DNA of 16,807 nt from a bacterium (GTDB lineage Bacteria > JAHJDO01): positions 1-16,807 of the forward strand of contig DAOVHI010000011.1 of NCBI GenBank assembly GCA_030671985.1, given 5' to 3'. Shown piece by piece: positions 15,904-16,807 of the stretch; positions within the stretch are counted from its first letter, which is position 1, and each line of letters begins with the position of its first letter. A model generated the notes under the pieces. It ran no database searches. It saw only the letters and a program-made list of their open reading frames with translations, and was not told the DNA's origin. The translations under genes and the position numbers were made by a program.

Positions 15904-16281
15904 CTATTTAATATTATCAATAAATCTGGAAAGACACGCTTTCATTTCCTCACCATTTGAGTTAAATCGTATGCCAATATTGTAATTTTTTTCTTTCCGT
16001 GAATACCAGATTATCCGGCCGGTTAATTCTAAATATTCTTGGATATCCGGCACAGGGATTTTTACATGGAGTCTTGTCTTTTCTTTTATTCTAGGATATT
16101 CCACATCATTATTTCTCGGTATTTTTATGCAAATCCCATCCAGACTTATATTCTTTGCACAGCCACAATATCCAATTAAATGTTTTCCTAAATCATCTTG
16201 CAATCTTAATTCAACACCAATACTAGCAGTATTTCGCGGATGTTTTCTTCTTTCCTTACTTGTCCATGTAACTGTTTTCAT
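15904..16281 (-). CDS. PilZ-domain protein, second of a tandem pair
   Basis: The 125-residue product is a stand-alone PilZ domain, a family many members of which bind cyclic di-GMP. The two c-di-GMP signatures are present: RxxxR in ERRKHPR (Arg12 and Arg16) and N/DxSxxG as NISLDG (Asn44 to Gly49). The rest is the expected beta barrel followed by a C-terminal helix (ARLS/KACLSRFIDNI-type end). It is a clear paralogue of the neighbouring gene, sharing LQDD.GK, NISL.GICIKI, IKEKT.L.VKIPV and the LEL.G..W pattern. Its ATG lies inside the end of that gene (26-base overlap) with AAAGGG upstream. Only 20 bases separate its stop from the convergent greA stop. The effector partner is unknown; motility, exopolysaccharide or transcription control would be typical. 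Confidence 0.87.
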   Translation of the reverse strand: MKTVTWTSKERRKHPRNTASIGVELRLQDDLGKHLIGYCGCAKNISLDGICIKIPRNNDVEYPRIKEKTRLHVKIPVPDIQEYLELTGRIIWYSRKEKNYNIGIRFNSNGEEMKACLSRFIDNIK

Positions 16282-16657
16282 AATCGTATCCCTTTCTTTT
16301 TATGCTCTCAACGAACTGAAAAAGAAACACTTCCTTCCCCTTATTATTATTTGGAAGAAACTGTATACCGACCCTGCTACTCTTTTCATCCTGTGAACGC
16401 CACGTCACTTGTCCGATTAGCTCTAAAGGCTGACTCGTCCCACACACAGGAATTTTTACTTGAAGTTTTGTCTTTTCTTTTATCTCGCGATATTTTAGAG
16501 ATATTTTTATGCAGATACCCCTAAGACTTATGTTTTCACAATGCCCGTGACATTGAATTCGTGATTTCCCTGAATCATCCTGCAATCCAAGCAGGACATC
16601 GGCGCTAAAAGAATATCGCGGACATTTTCTTCTTTCTTCGCCATTCCAATTACGCAT
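16256..16657 (-). CDS. PilZ-domain protein, first of a tandem pair
   Basis: The 133-residue product is a single PilZ domain with intact c-di-GMP signatures: RxxxR in ERRKCPR (Arg10, Arg14) and NISLRG (Asn42 to Gly47). A shared cysteine-containing stretch (residues 36-40) precedes the second motif. ATG 16657 is chosen because it begins just before the ERRK block and has GGAGAG five bases upstream; a frame to 16705 exists but would extend into the recombinase gene. The ATG overlaps the recombinase stop by eight bases (ATGCGTAA), so the two are probably translated together. The last 20 residues, after the PilZ fold, are a Lys/Tyr/Asp-rich tail absent from the paralogue. Recent duplication of one gene to give the pair is likely. 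Confidence 0.87.
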   Translation of the reverse strand: MRNWNGEERRKCPRYSFSADVLLGLQDDSGKSRIQCHGHCENISLRGICIKISLKYREIKEKTKLQVKIPVCGTSQPLELIGQVTWRSQDEKSSRVGIQFLPNNNKGKEVFLFQFVESIKRKGYDYENSYMDK

Positions 16658-16807
16658 ACAATCTCTCCAAAGCCTTTTCCATATCCTCATTAAAAACGTC
16701 TGCATAAACCTCTGTTGTTTTTATTGAGCTATGACCAAGCTGCTTCTGAACCAGTCTTAGATTAAATCCGCTTGCCTTATAGAGATGGCTTGCGTATGTA
16801 TGTCTTA
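16650..16807 (-). CDS. Tyrosine recombinase/integrase (only the C-terminal end in window)
   Basis: Fifty-one codons and a TAA at 16650-16652 enter from the right edge. They encode the end of a tyrosine recombinase catalytic domain: RHTYASHLYKASG (the Arg of the HxxR box, then the usual helix), VQKQLGHSSIKTT with the box-II histidine, and the nucleophile tyrosine in TEVYADV (residue 34 of the visible part). A helical tail (EDMEKALERLYA) follows. This fits a phage, integron-like or Xer-type integrase; XerC/XerD themselves cannot be excluded from so little sequence. Its end overlaps the first PilZ gene by eight bases. It may mark a mobile-element edge, but no attachment site or direct repeat was seen inside the window. 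Confidence 0.9.
   Translation of the reverse strand, partial: RHTYASHLYKASGFNLRLVQKQLGHSSIKTTEVYADVFNEDMEKALERLYA
16663..16668 (-). promoter_or_regulatory. Shine-Dalgarno site of the first PilZ gene, inside the recombinase gene
   Basis: GGAGAG on the minus strand lies five bases before ATG 16657 and within the last codons of the recombinase. It supports the short PilZ start and coupling of the two genes. Confidence 0.75.

Noticed and set aside
1-16807. CRISPR arrays, tRNA or rRNA genes, complete insertion sequences
   Set aside because: No regularly spaced repeats, cloverleaf-like segments or transposase genes were seen; nearly all bases are accounted for by protein genes.

Overview
The window is an AT-rich bacterial chromosome segment that is almost fully coding, with no stretch over 75 bases lacking a gene. 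Thirteen genes on the minus strand run from about 15338 down to the left edge, with gaps of at most 30 bases and several short overlaps. greA lies divergently on the plus strand. The right edge holds the end of a tyrosine recombinase followed by two PilZ-domain genes, all on the minus strand. No rRNA, tRNA, CRISPR array or complete insertion sequence is visible.

In transcription order the minus-strand array is: ispH (isoprenoid synthesis), two oligopeptide/dipeptide-type ABC ATPases, holA (DNA polymerase III delta), transketolase, a PPi-type phosphofructokinase, a secreted TPR protein, a neutral-ceramidase-fold hydrolase, a DegT/StrS-family aminotransferase, a xylose-isomerase-like TIM-barrel enzyme, aconitase, NADP-type isocitrate dehydrogenase, and a partial AraC-family regulator cut by the left edge. 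An extended -10 promoter (TGA-TATAAT) sits in front of ispH. No intrinsic terminator is evident inside the array, so it may be one very long operon linking isoprenoid synthesis, replication, the pentose phosphate pathway, glycolysis and the TCA cycle.

The least explained part is the central cassette at 3944-7398: ceramidase-fold hydrolase, PLP aminotransferase and TIM-barrel isomerase/epimerase. These three genes are separated by single bases, with a secreted TPR gene before them and TCA genes after. They look like a module for an amino-sugar, aminocyclitol or other amide/polyol substrate, but the substrate cannot be read from sequence. The hydrolase keeps the probable zinc ligands of neutral ceramidase but lacks the serine of its active-site motif, so 'ceramidase' should not be taken literally.

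The organism is probably an uncultured, didermic or environmental bacterium. The shorter Aquifex-type aconitase, PPi-type phosphofructokinase, ceramidase-fold hydrolase with TIM-barrel epimerase, TPR protein and PilZ proteins beginning ERRK-x-PR would fit the PVC/Omnitrophota area or a related candidate phylum. This is a low-confidence inference from gene content only.
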